DNA of 51,405 bases, from assembly GCA_937921595.1 (NCBI GenBank), contig CAKZTD010000178.1, forward strand, positions 1 through 51,405, written 5' to 3'. Position 1 is the stretch's first letter. Every line of letters starts with the position of its first letter. This DNA comes from an uncultured Saprospiraceae bacterium (lineage in GTDB: Bacteria; Bacteroidota; Bacteroidia; Chitinophagales; Saprospiraceae). Position numbers and translations under genes: made by a program. The notes under the pieces were generated by a model, which had not been told where the DNA came from, did not search any database, and saw only the letters and a program-made list of their open reading frames with translations. Positions 7,935 to 16,401 of the stretch are shown here, piece by piece.

Positions 7935-9866
7935 TTACTTCACCAAGGTCACATCTCCCGCAAAAACTTCCACTACCCCATCAAGGTATTCTACTTCTGC
8001 GTAATAAACGAAAACTGCGCTGTTCAAATCTTTACCTTTGAACCTTCCATCCCAACCGTGACTATCATCATTGATGATTCCTCCTGAGGATTCAAAGACG
8101 ACAGCACCCCAGCGATTGAATATTTTAAATGTTTTTATAAAACCTAAACCCTTTCCTTGGATATAAAATATGTCATTGACACCGTCAAAGTTTGGCGTAA
8201 AAATATTTGCGATATATACTGCACGATCTTTATTGACTCTTATCTGAATATCATCTTCATCATAACAACCAAACTCATCAGTTCCAGAAAGAATATATTC
8301 TACATCAAAGAAAGGACGAGCATAAGGCTCTGGACAAGTCAAGCAAGATAGAGAATTCCCAAGCGGATCTAGCCATAATAAAACTGGATTCCCATCGATC
8401 GAAGAGTTTAGTAAGACACTATCACCCAATTCTATTTCCAGGTCTGGCCCTAAATTAATGTCTAATCCATTTTCAGTAACATAGATCGTATCATAAACCG
8501 TCTCACATCCACTCATCACTTCGACCCAATATAATCCTTCGGAGTCCACTACATTTACAGAATCGGTACTTCCGTCATTCCACAAATAGGTAACGCCATA
8601 AGTTGCAGCATTTAAAACCAAAGAATCGTCATTACAAATTCCAATGGTATCATTTTCTAGATCAACAAAAAGAGGAATAATTTCCAATTCTGTGGAATCA
8701 TCAATCACTAGTGTTTTGGGATCATCGCTAAACGTTTCACCTCCAAGGCCAACAGGTAAATTGGTAAGGCTTGCCTGGTTTTTATAAATACCTTCAGCAT
8801 TCGGAGCCACTTCAGCTCGAACGATGATGCTATCAATTCCAAGCGGGACAGTAATGTTTTCAATAGATAAAATATTCGAGCCAACACCACTGATGATATT
8901 TCCACCAAAAGGATTTTGCAGAATTTCAGTGATCGTTAATTCCGGAGGCATTTCATCTAAAAAATCTATGCCGATTTGATCTAAAGCAGAAGCATTTGCA
9001 ATTTCAAAAACATAAGTCACCTCGGTACATGGAAAGGCTACTTCAGGATAAACTATCTTTGTCAAATCAATGGTATAAGGACAAGCACATCCATCTTTTT
9101 CACTAGCTGTTGGCCCAATAGCTTCTTGCATCAGTACTCCGGTATTTTTATCAAAACTAAAAAGCGTATTAGAAACGCCACTATTGATCTGATTTCCATA
9201 ACCATATAAATTTCCAAAAGCATCAAAAAAAAGTCCTCCCATTGCATCCGCCACATTAGTCGTTGGATAAGTGGTCTCATCTATAAAACCAGTCACCGGA
9301 TCAATAATGATCAAGCGATTGTCAAACATATCAAAGCCATATAAAGTACCATCGGTCGGATCAAAACTAAAATCAGTACAAAGAACCTGTACCGTTCCTG
9401 CATTCGGAATATCTACAGAAGAAACGGAATAATCATCCAGATTTACTTTTACTAAAACACGGGTAACATAAGGATTTCCTCCTGAACCTAGCAAATATAA
9501 AAACTGACCATCTGCTGAGACCTCTCCGGCAAAATATCCATAAGCTAAATTCAAATCCGGTAAATCCGTAATCACCGTAGCATCACCAACTGCATTAATC
9601 TGGACTAGATTTGAGGTTCCTAATTGTATTCCATAAATATAATTATCGGTTGATCGGTAACCTATCGCATTCAAAGTCATCCCAGCGTTTCCTCCTGATA
9701 AAGGAGAAAACAAGACATCATTGGTATTTGGATCAATTTCGACTCTATAGAAAACAGAAGGGCCATTATTGGCGAGCGATAGAAAGAAGGCCCCATCACA
9801 TACCAATGATTGGGCAGACAAAAGCCTGCAACAGAATATTAAACATATGTAAATCTTCCACTTCAT
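7935..9866 (-). CDS. T9SS type B (gliding-motility C-terminal) cargo protein
   Basis: A 643-residue exported protein with a signal peptide (residues 1-18, ending LLSAQ). Residues ~25-265 read like a beta-propeller with repeated YGxxxxxNxL and FDPTDGTLYGFD elements. Next is a DUF11-like beta domain ('CTEVTYVFEIANAS'). A PKD/Ig-like unit follows with LVLNAATYGVTYLWNDGS, then the type B sorting domain: IFTPNFDGVNDIF, FKIFNRWGAVVFES, GWDGRFKGKDL and the final FAGDVTLVK. Type B proteins are secreted by T9SS and often need a cognate PorP/SprF-like protein, but none is adjacent here. It closely resembles the protein at 38508-40808 in architecture. Ligand unknown. Confidence 0.88.
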   Translation of the reverse strand: MKWKIYICLIFCCRLLSAQSLVCDGAFFLSLANNGPSVFYRVEIDPNTNDVLFSPLSGGNAGMTLNAIGYRSTDNYIYGIQLGTSNLVQINAVGDATVITDLPDLNLAYGYFAGEVSADGQFLYLLGSGGNPYVTRVLVKVNLDDYSVSSVDIPNAGTVQVLCTDFSFDPTDGTLYGFDMFDNRLIIIDPVTGFIDETTYPTTNVADAMGGLFFDAFGNLYGYGNQINSGVSNTLFSFDKNTGVLMQEAIGPTASEKDGCACPYTIDLTKIVYPEVAFPCTEVTYVFEIANASALDQIGIDFLDEMPPELTITEILQNPFGGNIISGVGSNILSIENITVPLGIDSIIVRAEVAPNAEGIYKNQASLTNLPVGLGGETFSDDPKTLVIDDSTELEIIPLFVDLENDTIGICNDDSLVLNAATYGVTYLWNDGSTDSVNVVDSEGLYWVEVMSGCETVYDTIYVTENGLDINLGPDLEIELGDSVLLNSSIDGNPVLLWLDPLGNSLSCLTCPEPYARPFFDVEYILSGTDEFGCYDEDDIQIRVNKDRAVYIANIFTPNFDGVNDIFYIQGKGLGFIKTFKIFNRWGAVVFESSGGIINDDSHGWDGRFKGKDLNSAVFVYYAEVEYLDGVVEVFAGDVTLVK

Positions 9867-10022
9867 CTACTTAAAGGTCTATAAATTTTTAGATACTTTA
9901 CACTTTATAAATTGGCCTTGAATTGTCTTGGAATGATTAAAACTCAAGTAAACTAGCAAAATTGTGTAAATTCCTGTGTAAATTTGATTCCTAGAATTGT
10001 GCTAATGTTTTTACACAAAGTC

Positions 10023-10053
10023 TTTCATTATCAATAAAAAAGTATTATCTTTG
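10023..10053 (+). promoter_or_regulatory. Promoter of the L31 gene
   Basis: TTTC (10023-10026), 19 bases, then TATCTTTG (10046-10053) followed by CAG. The -7 box is perfect and the spacing exact. The leader would be about 33 nt. Confidence 0.7.
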
Positions 10054-10091
10054 CAGTCCAAAATTAGATTTTACTAGAAATATACTATAAA

Positions 10092-10364
10092 ATGAAAAAA
10101 GATATTCATCCAACGAACTATAGAAAGGTAATTTTCCAAGATTTGTCTAACGGAGACCAATTCATGACTAAATCATGTGCTCCTACAGCTGACAAAGTAA
10201 CATGGGAAGATGGTAACGAATATCCATTGATTAAAATGGAGATTTCATCTACTTCACACCCTTTCTTTACTGGAAAAATGAAATTCGTCGATACTGCTGG
10301 ACGTATTGATAAATTTAACAAGAAATTTGGTAGTAGTAAATTTGCTAACAAGGAAAAGAGCTAA
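10092..10364 (+). CDS. rpmE2: Ribosomal protein bL31 type B
   Basis: This 90-residue protein has the bL31 pattern: [22 protein letters not shown], then the [29 protein letters not shown] ending. It lacks the CxxC zinc ribbon of type A L31 (one isolated Cys, in KSCAPT), so it is the zinc-independent form, a component of the large ribosomal subunit at the central protuberance. In many bacteria type B replaces type A under zinc limitation. Here no Zur-like operator is evident and a strong promoter precedes it, so it may simply be the housekeeping copy. It is monocistronic, with its own promoter and a strong terminator. Confidence 0.95.
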   Translation: MKKDIHPTNYRKVIFQDLSNGDQFMTKSCAPTADKVTWEDGNEYPLIKMEISSTSHPFFTGKMKFVDTAGRIDKFNKKFGSSKFANKEKS

Positions 10365-10383
10365 TCTAAATTTCAATTTCCAT

Positions 10384-10420
10384 AAAAAAGTCCTGCTGAT
10401 CATTCAGCAGGACTTTTTTT
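10384..10420 (+). terminator. Strong terminator after L31
   Basis: A perfect stem pairs GTCCTGCTGA (10390-10399) with TCAGCAGGAC (10404-10413) around TCAT. It is flanked by A6 and T7, so it could work in both directions. Confidence 0.9.
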
Positions 10421-10684
10421 ATTGCAAAAATCGTTGTTCAAATAATTTAAGCGTAAATTCGCCTTTTGTTCCTTATTTAATGAAGTTATTCAAAAATGAA
10501 TTGATGAATTATTTACAAGTCATTGATTCCTATTTACTTCTTCTCTTTTTATTCCCCTAGCTACGGCTACGAAAAAAAAGAAGGATCGTTTCCCGATTTT
10601 ACATCAGGACACTTGCAACTATTTTCAGAACACATTCTTGAACAACTTCAATTTGTTCTTTAGCACAATCGCTTATTTTAGACT

Positions 10685-11902
10685 ATGAAAAACGTCATTT
10701 TATTTGACAGTGATACTAGAGAGAATTTACTCCCTCTCACCTTTACTCGTCCTGTTGCTGACCTAAGAATCGGTATACTTTCGATTAGCGAGAAGTGGAC
10801 TCAATGGCTTGGCGCCGAAGTTTCCTACATCACGCAAGATTATCTGACCAAGAAGTATCCAATCAATATCTCAGAAGATAACTTTGTTATCAATGGATCT
10901 GCGCTGCCTTCCGAGTGGCTTTGCCGATTAATCGAACAACTCGAATTCAATGAAGCATTACTTCAGGATGGAGAATTAATTGCTGCTCGGCTCAATGCTG
11001 ATCAGTTTGAGCATCTAATCCGAGACGAAGAAATAGAAGAGCTTCAGGGTTTCGATGTAGAAGAAACTCCTTTTATCAAAATCACAAATCTTTGGGAACT
11101 GTTTACCTTAAATGGTCAAGCTATCGAAGAAGATTTTAATTTTTTGACAAAAGAAAGAACCTCTCAACCTATCTCTGAAACCAACCGGGTTATCAGTCCT
11201 GAAAATGTTTTCATAGAAGAAGGAGCTGTGGTAGAATGCGCGATTCTCAACGCTAGCGAAGGTCCAATTTATATTGGAAAAAATGCTAGAGTTATGGAAG
11301 GTGCGATGATCAGAGGACCACTTGCGCTTTGTGATCATTCCACGATCAAAATGGGTGCTAAAGTTTATGGCCCAACTACCATTGGTCCGCATTCAAAAGT
11401 TGGAGGAGAAGTTTCAAATTCCATATTGACTGGTTACTCAAACAAAGGTCATGATGGTTATCTTGGCAATTCTGTTCTTGGTACCTGGTGTAATATTGGT
11501 GCTGATACCAATACTTCAAATTTGAAAAATAATTATGCTGAAGTAAAATTATGGAATTACGAAAGTGAACGCTTTCTTTCTACTGGTCAACAATTCTGTG
11601 GATTGATCATGGGAGATCATTCTAAATGTGGCATCAATACCATGTTCAATACTGGAACAGTTGTCGGCGTTTCTGCTAATGTTTTTGGTGATGGTTTCCC
11701 TCGAAATTTTATTCCATCTTTTTCATGGGGAGGAGCCAATGGCTATTCGACTTATACGATTCAAAAGGCTTTTGAAACAGCAGAAAGAGTCATGGCTCGA
11801 CGTAGCAAAGAACTCGACGATCAGGAAAAAGCAATCCTTGAAAATGTTTTTCAGCAAAGTGCCAAACATCGTCGTTGGGATAAGTCTACCATCAGTGAAT
11901 AA
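10685..11902 (+). CDS. GlmU-like sugar-nucleotidyl/acetyl transferase
   Basis: A 405-residue protein of the Bacteroidota alternative-GlmU type (family recalled as TIGR03991). The N-terminal half is the NTP_transf_4 region: MKNVILFDSDTRENLLPLTF, then TRPVADLRIGILSISEKW. It differs from the canonical GlmU LAAGxGTRM loop. From about residue 170 a left-handed beta-helix of hexapeptide repeats follows, for example IYIGKNARVMEGAMIRGP and GPTTIGPHSKVGGEVSNSI. The likely role is UDP-GlcNAc synthesis for peptidoglycan and surface glycans, with the uridylyl and acetyl activities inferred from the family. The next gene starts 6 bp after its stop, so the two are co-transcribed. Confidence 0.88.
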   Translation: MKNVILFDSDTRENLLPLTFTRPVADLRIGILSISEKWTQWLGAEVSYITQDYLTKKYPINISEDNFVINGSALPSEWLCRLIEQLEFNEALLQDGELIAARLNADQFEHLIRDEEIEELQGFDVEETPFIKITNLWELFTLNGQAIEEDFNFLTKERTSQPISETNRVISPENVFIEEGAVVECAILNASEGPIYIGKNARVMEGAMIRGPLALCDHSTIKMGAKVYGPTTIGPHSKVGGEVSNSILTGYSNKGHDGYLGNSVLGTWCNIGADTNTSNLKNNYAEVKLWNYESERFLSTGQQFCGLIMGDHSKCGINTMFNTGTVVGVSANVFGDGFPRNFIPSFSWGGANGYSTYTIQKAFETAERVMARRSKELDDQEKAILENVFQQSAKHRRWDKSTISE

Positions 11903-11908
11903 AGATGC

Positions 11909-12586
11909 ATGAAACAACCGCTCTGGAAAAAATGGCTTAGTTATATTTCGGAATTACACATCGAAAGTGTTTCTAGTGAATACAATCCTCATCTTTATGT
12001 AAGCCTGCGAGAAGGTAGGTATCAATTGTGTACGGCAAATGCCATCTATTCCTTTGAAGATCTTTATGATAATTTTGGAGAAGCTTTTAAAAAAATTGAT
12101 CTCGAAAAATTATCCATCGAACGGGTACTCATCCTTGGGTTTGGCCTTGCCAGTGTCCCTCTTATTTTAGAAAAAAAACATAACAAAAAATACCATTATA
12201 CTGGAGTCGAAATAGATGAAGAGGTTTTATACCTGGCCAATAAGTATGTAATGGATGAATTGTCTTCTAACTTTGACCTAGTTTGTACAGATGCATTTCT
12301 CTATGCTCTTCAATGTGAAAAACAATTTGATTTGGTCATCATGGATGTATTTTGTGATGATCTAATTCCTTTGCATTTTGAAAATGAAGATTTTTTAAAC
12401 CGATTGCAAGAGATGACGAAACCGGATGGTTTGATCATGTACAATCGCTTAGCTTTTAATGAGAAAGACATTGAGCATTCTAAAAAATTTTACGAAGAGC
12501 ATTTTTCTCAAGTTTTCGACAAGGGGACTTATATTGAAGTAAAAGGAAATTGGATGTTGTTGAATCGGAGTGATGTGCTGAAGTAG
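11909..12586 (+). CDS. Spermidine-synthase-like methyltransferase-fold protein
   Basis: In this 225-residue protein with a Rossmann-type class I methyltransferase fold, the glycine motif is LILGFGLASVPLILE (about 75-90), followed by YTGVEIDEEVLYLANKY (acidic residue binding the nucleoside part). FDLVIMDVFCDDLIPLHF supplies the aspartate that in spermidine synthases faces the amine substrate. It is shorter than true SpeE (about 280 residues) and lacks a typical SpeE N-terminal beta domain. 'Spermidine-synthase-like' is therefore safer than a polyamine assignment. The start is the second of two closely spaced ATGs (11909), since the first is out of frame. It lies 6 bp after the GlmU-like gene. 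Confidence 0.78.
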   Translation: MKQPLWKKWLSYISELHIESVSSEYNPHLYVSLREGRYQLCTANAIYSFEDLYDNFGEAFKKIDLEKLSIERVLILGFGLASVPLILEKKHNKKYHYTGVEIDEEVLYLANKYVMDELSSNFDLVCTDAFLYALQCEKQFDLVIMDVFCDDLIPLHFENEDFLNRLQEMTKPDGLIMYNRLAFNEKDIEHSKKFYEEHFSQVFDKGTYIEVKGNWMLLNRSDVLK

Positions 12587-12660
12587 ATCTGTAATCAGAT
12601 GTTTTTCAAAAGTAAGCCATGTAATTTGTCCAAAGCTTCTATTTTCACTATATTTCAACT

Positions 12661-13182
12661 ATGAATACTCGAGTTCGCTTCTTACTTATATTACTCTTCG
12701 TAGTCCTTGGGATTCTCCTTCATGTTCGGATCGGTTTTTCTGCTGCCTGGTATTTATATCTGGCAAGTTTTATTATCCTATTGACCCACTTTCTTTTTGG
12801 CAATGTGTGGGCCGCTTTTGCGCTTTTGAGAAAGGGAAAAATACCCGAAGCAGAAGTTTTAATCAATCAAATCAAACGCCCTAATCTCCTCACGAAACAA
12901 CATCGAGCTTATTATCATTTTACCAAAGGGATGATCACTTTGCAAAAAGAGGAACTCAAAGAAGCGGAAAATCAACTCAAGCAAGCGCTTGAAATTGGTC
13001 TTCGTACTCCAAATGATAATGCTTTGACGGCACTCAATATCGCTCATATCTATTTCAAACAACAGAAAATTGAACCTTGCCGAAATTTTCTCAACCAATC
13101 GAAGTCTTTCAAACCTAATGATCTGATGATCAAGGAAAAGATATCGGAATTGGAAAAGGTATTGGCGACCCCTTTTAACTGA
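12661..13182 (+). CDS. Membrane protein with TPR-like C-terminus (paralogue 1)
   Basis: This 173-residue protein has two hydrophobic helices near the N-terminus (about 5-22 and 28-50). A cytosolic helical repeat region follows: LLRKGKIPEAEVLINQI, HRAYYHFTKGMITLQK and LKEAENQLKQALEIGL. These are two to three TPR-like hairpins. It is clearly paralogous to the next gene: both have a two-TM head, the phrase 'Q-AxYxxxKGxMxxxxK' and a 'DNxxAxxxLxxAxIxxxxxK' repeat. No enzymatic motif is seen, and the function is unknown. A short possible hairpin (12587-12600) separates it from the methyltransferase-like gene. Confidence 0.75.
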   Translation: MNTRVRFLLILLFVVLGILLHVRIGFSAAWYLYLASFIILLTHFLFGNVWAAFALLRKGKIPEAEVLINQIKRPNLLTKQHRAYYHFTKGMITLQKEELKEAENQLKQALEIGLRTPNDNALTALNIAHIYFKQQKIEPCRNFLNQSKSFKPNDLMIKEKISELEKVLATPFN

Positions 13183-13210
13183 ATAAGTTAACAATCGAAC
13201 AAGTATCTAT

Positions 13211-13272
13211 GTTAGCAAGTGGACAATGTAGCCCTCTCTATTGATAACTTGACAACTTATATACTTGCTAAC
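13211..13272. repeat. Inverted repeat overlapping the promoter of paralogue 2
   Basis: GTTAGCAAGT (13211-13220) and ACTTGCTAAC (13263-13272) are perfect 10-bp arms. The right arm contains the TTG -33 box of the next gene. The surrounding sequence (TAAGTTAA, GAACAAGT, TTGCTAACTTA) recurs between metG and lnt at 16.3 kb, so it may be a degenerate intergenic repeat family rather than an operator. Confidence 0.5.
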
Positions 13273-13294
13273 TTAAAGTCTTTCCTTATCTTTG
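13265..13294 (+). promoter_or_regulatory. Promoter of TPR membrane paralogue 2
   Basis: TTG (13265-13267), a 19-base spacer and TATCTTTG (13287-13294) match the Bacteroidota consensus. The predicted leader is about 60 nt. Confidence 0.65.
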
Positions 13295-13360
13295 TGATTG
13301 AACAGATCGGTTTTTCGATTGTTATTGAGTAAGTTGTTTAGATAAAAAAATTATACAAAG

Positions 13361-13954
13361 ATGTTTACAATCAATATATATTTGAAATTTGCGCTAATTG
13401 CGCTTTGTCTTATCGGCGGTACAGCACTAGCTTTTGCTTTTGGTTTTTGGTACGCTTTCCCATTTCTTATAGCAGGGATTGGCTTATTGGTCAGCTATAT
13501 TTTATTAGGAACGGTGCAGTCTGCAGCGATGATGGTTCAGACTATGCAAATGGATGAGGCTGAAAAAAGATTGGCTTTGACGATTAAACCAGACTGGCTT
13601 TATAAAACAAATCAAGCTTTTTACTACTTGTTAAAAGGTTCGATGGCAATGCATAATAAAGATACCGATGCTGCTGAAAAGTACTTAACCAGAGCTCAGG
13701 AAATTGAATTGCCAACAGATAATGAAAAGGCAATGGTTGGTTTGCAGCTTGCTAATATCCATGCTTCTAAAGGAAAATGGAATAATGCAAAAATGCATTT
13801 TAGTAAAATCAAAAAACTAAAAGTAACGGAGCCTCAACTGAAAGATCAAATCAAACAATTTGAAAAAGCAATTACTAATCGCGGTCAAATGAAACACCAA
13901 CATTCAATGCGTGGCCGTGGTGGTCGAGGTGGAGGAAGAATGAAGAGAATGTAA
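13361..13954 (+). CDS. Membrane protein with TPR-like domain and RGG tail (paralogue 2)
   Basis: A 197-residue paralogue of the preceding gene. Two TM helices occupy about residues 5-50 (ALIALCLIGGTALAFAFGFW, then FPFLIAGIGLLVSYILLG). Helical repeats follow: MDEAEKRLALTI, NQAFYYLLKGSMAMHNKDTDAAEKYL and NEKAMVGLQLANIHASKGKW. It differs in ending with a basic, glycine-rich tail, MRGRGGRGGGRMKRM. That tail is like an RGG box and could contact RNA or acidic surfaces. It has its own promoter and a terminator. The function is unknown. Confidence 0.75.
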   Translation: MFTINIYLKFALIALCLIGGTALAFAFGFWYAFPFLIAGIGLLVSYILLGTVQSAAMMVQTMQMDEAEKRLALTIKPDWLYKTNQAFYYLLKGSMAMHNKDTDAAEKYLTRAQEIELPTDNEKAMVGLQLANIHASKGKWNNAKMHFSKIKKLKVTEPQLKDQIKQFEKAITNRGQMKHQHSMRGRGGRGGGRMKRM

Positions 13955-13986
13955 AGAATAGAGAAATCAAGAATATAAAATTATAT

Positions 13987-14021
13987 AGCCTGAGGAAGTA
14001 AATTCCTTGGGCTTTGTTTTT
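13987..14021. terminator. Terminator between convergent genes
   Basis: AGCCTGAGGAA (13987-13997) pairs with TTCCTTGGGCT (14003-14013), including two G-U pairs, around GTAAA and is followed by TTTGTTTTTTT. It serves paralogue 2 and may also stop the opposing 14022 gene. Confidence 0.75.
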
Positions 14022-14516
14022 TTAACTATCCAAGATGGAGTCATCACTCATAGACTCGAATGTCTTTTTGCCTTTTAGTAAGGCTCTTGTAAAATTCCAT
14101 CCAACCAAGATTAAAGTCAACAAGCCAAAGGCTAGAAATGTCAAGCTTATTCTTCCATACCATTCAAAAATATCGTACTCAGGTATTCCGAACCATAAAC
14201 TCAAATCCATCTTGTTCATTAATGACCTTAGCAAAATCACACCTATAATTAATGCAATTGTTCCTGAAATAGTATGCGCTGATTTAATTTTTGAATTTAA
14301 ATCATATTTATTCTTTTCTAAAAAATAATAGCCCAAATTAACAACAAGAATAATAAAAGCGATTAAAAGGAAAACCAATTGAAACGGGATTACAAAATAA
14401 GTATCTCTAAACTGGAGATCATAAGCAGTATTGTCCAATCCCCTAGAATAGAAAATTAATCCTCCAGCAAGAATTAAGGAATATCCGTTTTTAAATACAA
14501 AGTTTTTTAGAAACAT
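14022..14516 (-). CDS. Small four-helix membrane protein with DTYFV motif
   Basis: This 164-residue integral membrane protein has four hydrophobic stretches: SLILAGGLIFYS, FQLVFLLIAFIILVVNLGYYFL, ISGTIALIIGVILL and SLTFLAFGLLTLILVGWNF. Between the first two sits LQFRDTYFVIPF. This resembles the HDTYFVVAHFH segment of haem-copper oxidase subunit I, but the heme and copper His residues are absent, so it is not an oxidase. I recall several uncharacterised Bacteroidota membrane proteins with this motif. It begins 14 bp after the lnt stop, so it is probably co-transcribed with metG and lnt. The C-terminus is polar and acidic. Confidence 0.7.
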   Translation of the reverse strand: MFLKNFVFKNGYSLILAGGLIFYSRGLDNTAYDLQFRDTYFVIPFQLVFLLIAFIILVVNLGYYFLEKNKYDLNSKIKSAHTISGTIALIIGVILLRSLMNKMDLSLWFGIPEYDIFEWYGRISLTFLAFGLLTLILVGWNFTRALLKGKKTFESMSDDSILDS

Positions 14517-14530
14517 ACATAGGAATGTTG

Positions 14531-16321
14531 TTACTTTTCAACTCGCTTTAACCAGGTTTTTGCAATTAAGTTCAAAAGCACTAAAGCCGATAAGAACAAA
14601 GAGATCCGAGCGATCAAATCTTTATATTGAGTATAAAAAGTTCTTTGATTATTCAATCTGATTTTACCATTTAAAGCAACGATTTCATTATAATTCGAGG
14701 CTTGAGAAATATCTCCTCGTTGATTGATAAAACCAGAAATTCCAGTATTAGCAGATCGGGCGATACTTCTACGATTTTCTATAGCTCGCAAAGTAGCGAA
14801 CTGCATATGCTGTTTATGTCCAGCAGTATTGTCCCACCAACCATCATTAGTCATGATAACCAAAGCATTGGCACCTTTATTAACATAGTCAGCAGTGTAC
14901 TCGCCATAAACAGACTCGTAGCAAATGACCGGTGCTATTTTGGTTCCATCCGTTGATGTAAACACGCCTCGCTGCTCTTGCTTTCCCAAACCTTCAACAG
15001 AACCACCTAGCTTATCAACCAATGGTTTCATAAAAGGGAAAAGGTTTCTCAATGGGAAAAATTCTGCTCCCGGAACCAACATGGACTTATGATAAATTTG
15101 CACTTCTTTATCTTCATTAGAAATTTGAAATGCCGTATTATAAGATTCATAATAAAGCGTTTCTCCATTCCGATCATATTCCCGAATCGCAGGCGTATGT
15201 GATTCCCCTTCTTCAAAAAAACGATAAGAGCCAACCCCCATGATTAGCTTAGCTTTCGGGAAATTATTATTTAGAAAACCTCGTAAATCATTAATTAATT
15301 GATTATTTGAAATTCCTTTTTCATCCAAAGAACTGAAGCTACTTTCAGGATAAATAATATAATCTGTTTCCTTAGTAGCGGCATCATAAGATATCTTGGC
15401 TGGAATTTTATATTTGTCTTTTTTATTAAATTTAGCCCTTTCGTAATGTGGCTCAAAATTAGGTTGAGCAACTACAACTTCTATTTCTCTCCCCTCTTCC
15501 GTATAGGTATAATAAATTCCAAGAGATACCGCAATAGGCAGGATTAACAAAGCGAAAGGTTTCACCAAACTCTTCAAAGTAATTCCTGCTTTATGAAAAT
15601 AATATTTACTCGCAACTTTATAAAATAAAACATTCCCTGATAATATCCAGAGTGTTCCGCCAAAAACGCCAGTGTATTCATACCATTGTATCCAACTTGG
15701 ATACTGCGATAAACTATTGCCCAATGTCAACCAAGGCCAGGACAAATCATGATACAAATGCCCATATTCAAAAGTCAACCAAAAGGAAATCAATGATATC
15801 CAGGTCAAGTTCGGCATTCGTCTTTTGACCAAATGAAAAAGCACGATTGGAATACTCATCAAAAGAGAGTTTACCCAAATCGCAAAAACACCTGCAACGA
15901 AAGCCGTGTTTCCTACCCAATAAGTGGTTAGAATATTCCAAACGACGAAGGCATGATAAGCATATTTAAAAACTCGCCAAGGTGCTGCACCTTCCGAAGT
16001 ATTCGAGATTTCTTGCTCGGCTAATAAAAGCGGAACGAACCCGATAAACATCAAAGCAGTGAATGGAAGAGGTGGAAATCCTAAAGCCAGAAAAACACCA
16101 GCTAATGTTGATAAACCTAACAGTTTATTGGAATTCTCTTTCTTCGATTTGAAAGCATTAACTCCCAATACGATCGTGCCCCATACTCCAGTAAAAAACC
16201 ACAAAGGCAAATATCCCCAAAGCTCTTCTACTTGCCACTTACTGTACATCATGTAACCAGAAATGGTTGCCATAAGCAAACTCAGAATAAATAAAGGGAT
16301 CCTTAGTTTTTTAAAATTCAT
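14531..16321 (-). CDS. lnt: Apolipoprotein N-acyltransferase
   Basis: This 596-residue inner-membrane enzyme adds the third acyl chain to the N-terminal Cys of lipoproteins. The N-terminal half (residues ~10-270) carries multiple TM helices. The periplasmic nitrilase-like domain holds the full Glu-Lys-Cys triad: Glu326 in YPESSF, Lys412 in YHKSMLVPGAEFFPL and Cys467 in PVICYESVYGEY. Further family landmarks are MTNDGWW and ENRRSIARSANTG. It is longer than the E. coli enzyme (512). It serves the many lipoproteins encoded nearby. It lies 80 bp downstream of metG and 14 bp upstream of the small membrane protein. Confidence 0.95.
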   Translation of the reverse strand: MNFKKLRIPLFILSLLMATISGYMMYSKWQVEELWGYLPLWFFTGVWGTIVLGVNAFKSKKENSNKLLGLSTLAGVFLALGFPPLPFTALMFIGFVPLLLAEQEISNTSEGAAPWRVFKYAYHAFVVWNILTTYWVGNTAFVAGVFAIWVNSLLMSIPIVLFHLVKRRMPNLTWISLISFWLTFEYGHLYHDLSWPWLTLGNSLSQYPSWIQWYEYTGVFGGTLWILSGNVLFYKVASKYYFHKAGITLKSLVKPFALLILPIAVSLGIYYTYTEEGREIEVVVAQPNFEPHYERAKFNKKDKYKIPAKISYDAATKETDYIIYPESSFSSLDEKGISNNQLINDLRGFLNNNFPKAKLIMGVGSYRFFEEGESHTPAIREYDRNGETLYYESYNTAFQISNEDKEVQIYHKSMLVPGAEFFPLRNLFPFMKPLVDKLGGSVEGLGKQEQRGVFTSTDGTKIAPVICYESVYGEYTADYVNKGANALVIMTNDGWWDNTAGHKQHMQFATLRAIENRRSIARSANTGISGFINQRGDISQASNYNEIVALNGKIRLNNQRTFYTQYKDLIARISLFLSALVLLNLIAKTWLKRVEK

Positions 16322-16344
16322 CTGATTTTAAGTTAATAGAAGAA

Positions 16345-16386
16345 CAAGTTAATAGGTTATCAATGTTTTGCTAACCTATTAACTTG
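16345..16386. repeat. Perfect 15-bp inverted repeat between metG and lnt
   Basis: CAAGTTAATAGGTTA (16345-16359) and TAACCTATTAACTTG (16372-16386) flank a 12-base loop. There is no T-run for the metG-to-lnt direction, so it looks like an mRNA processing or stabilising hairpin, or a member of an intergenic repeat family, rather than a terminator. Confidence 0.6.
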
Positions 16387-16401
16387 CTAACTTATATTTA
16401 T

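Noticed and set aside
10306-10560. 84-codon ORF overlapping the end of the L31 gene
   Set aside because: It is out of frame with L31, runs through a strong terminator hairpin and has no recognisable features.
12587-12606. Terminator after the spermidine-synthase-like gene
   Set aside because: The ATCTG/CAGAT stem has only five pairs and the T-run is short, so it is not listed as a feature.
13183-13360. CRISPR-like short repeats AAGTTAACAAGT
   Set aside because: The words are imperfect and form an inverted, not a direct, array. They are better explained as an intergenic hairpin repeat.
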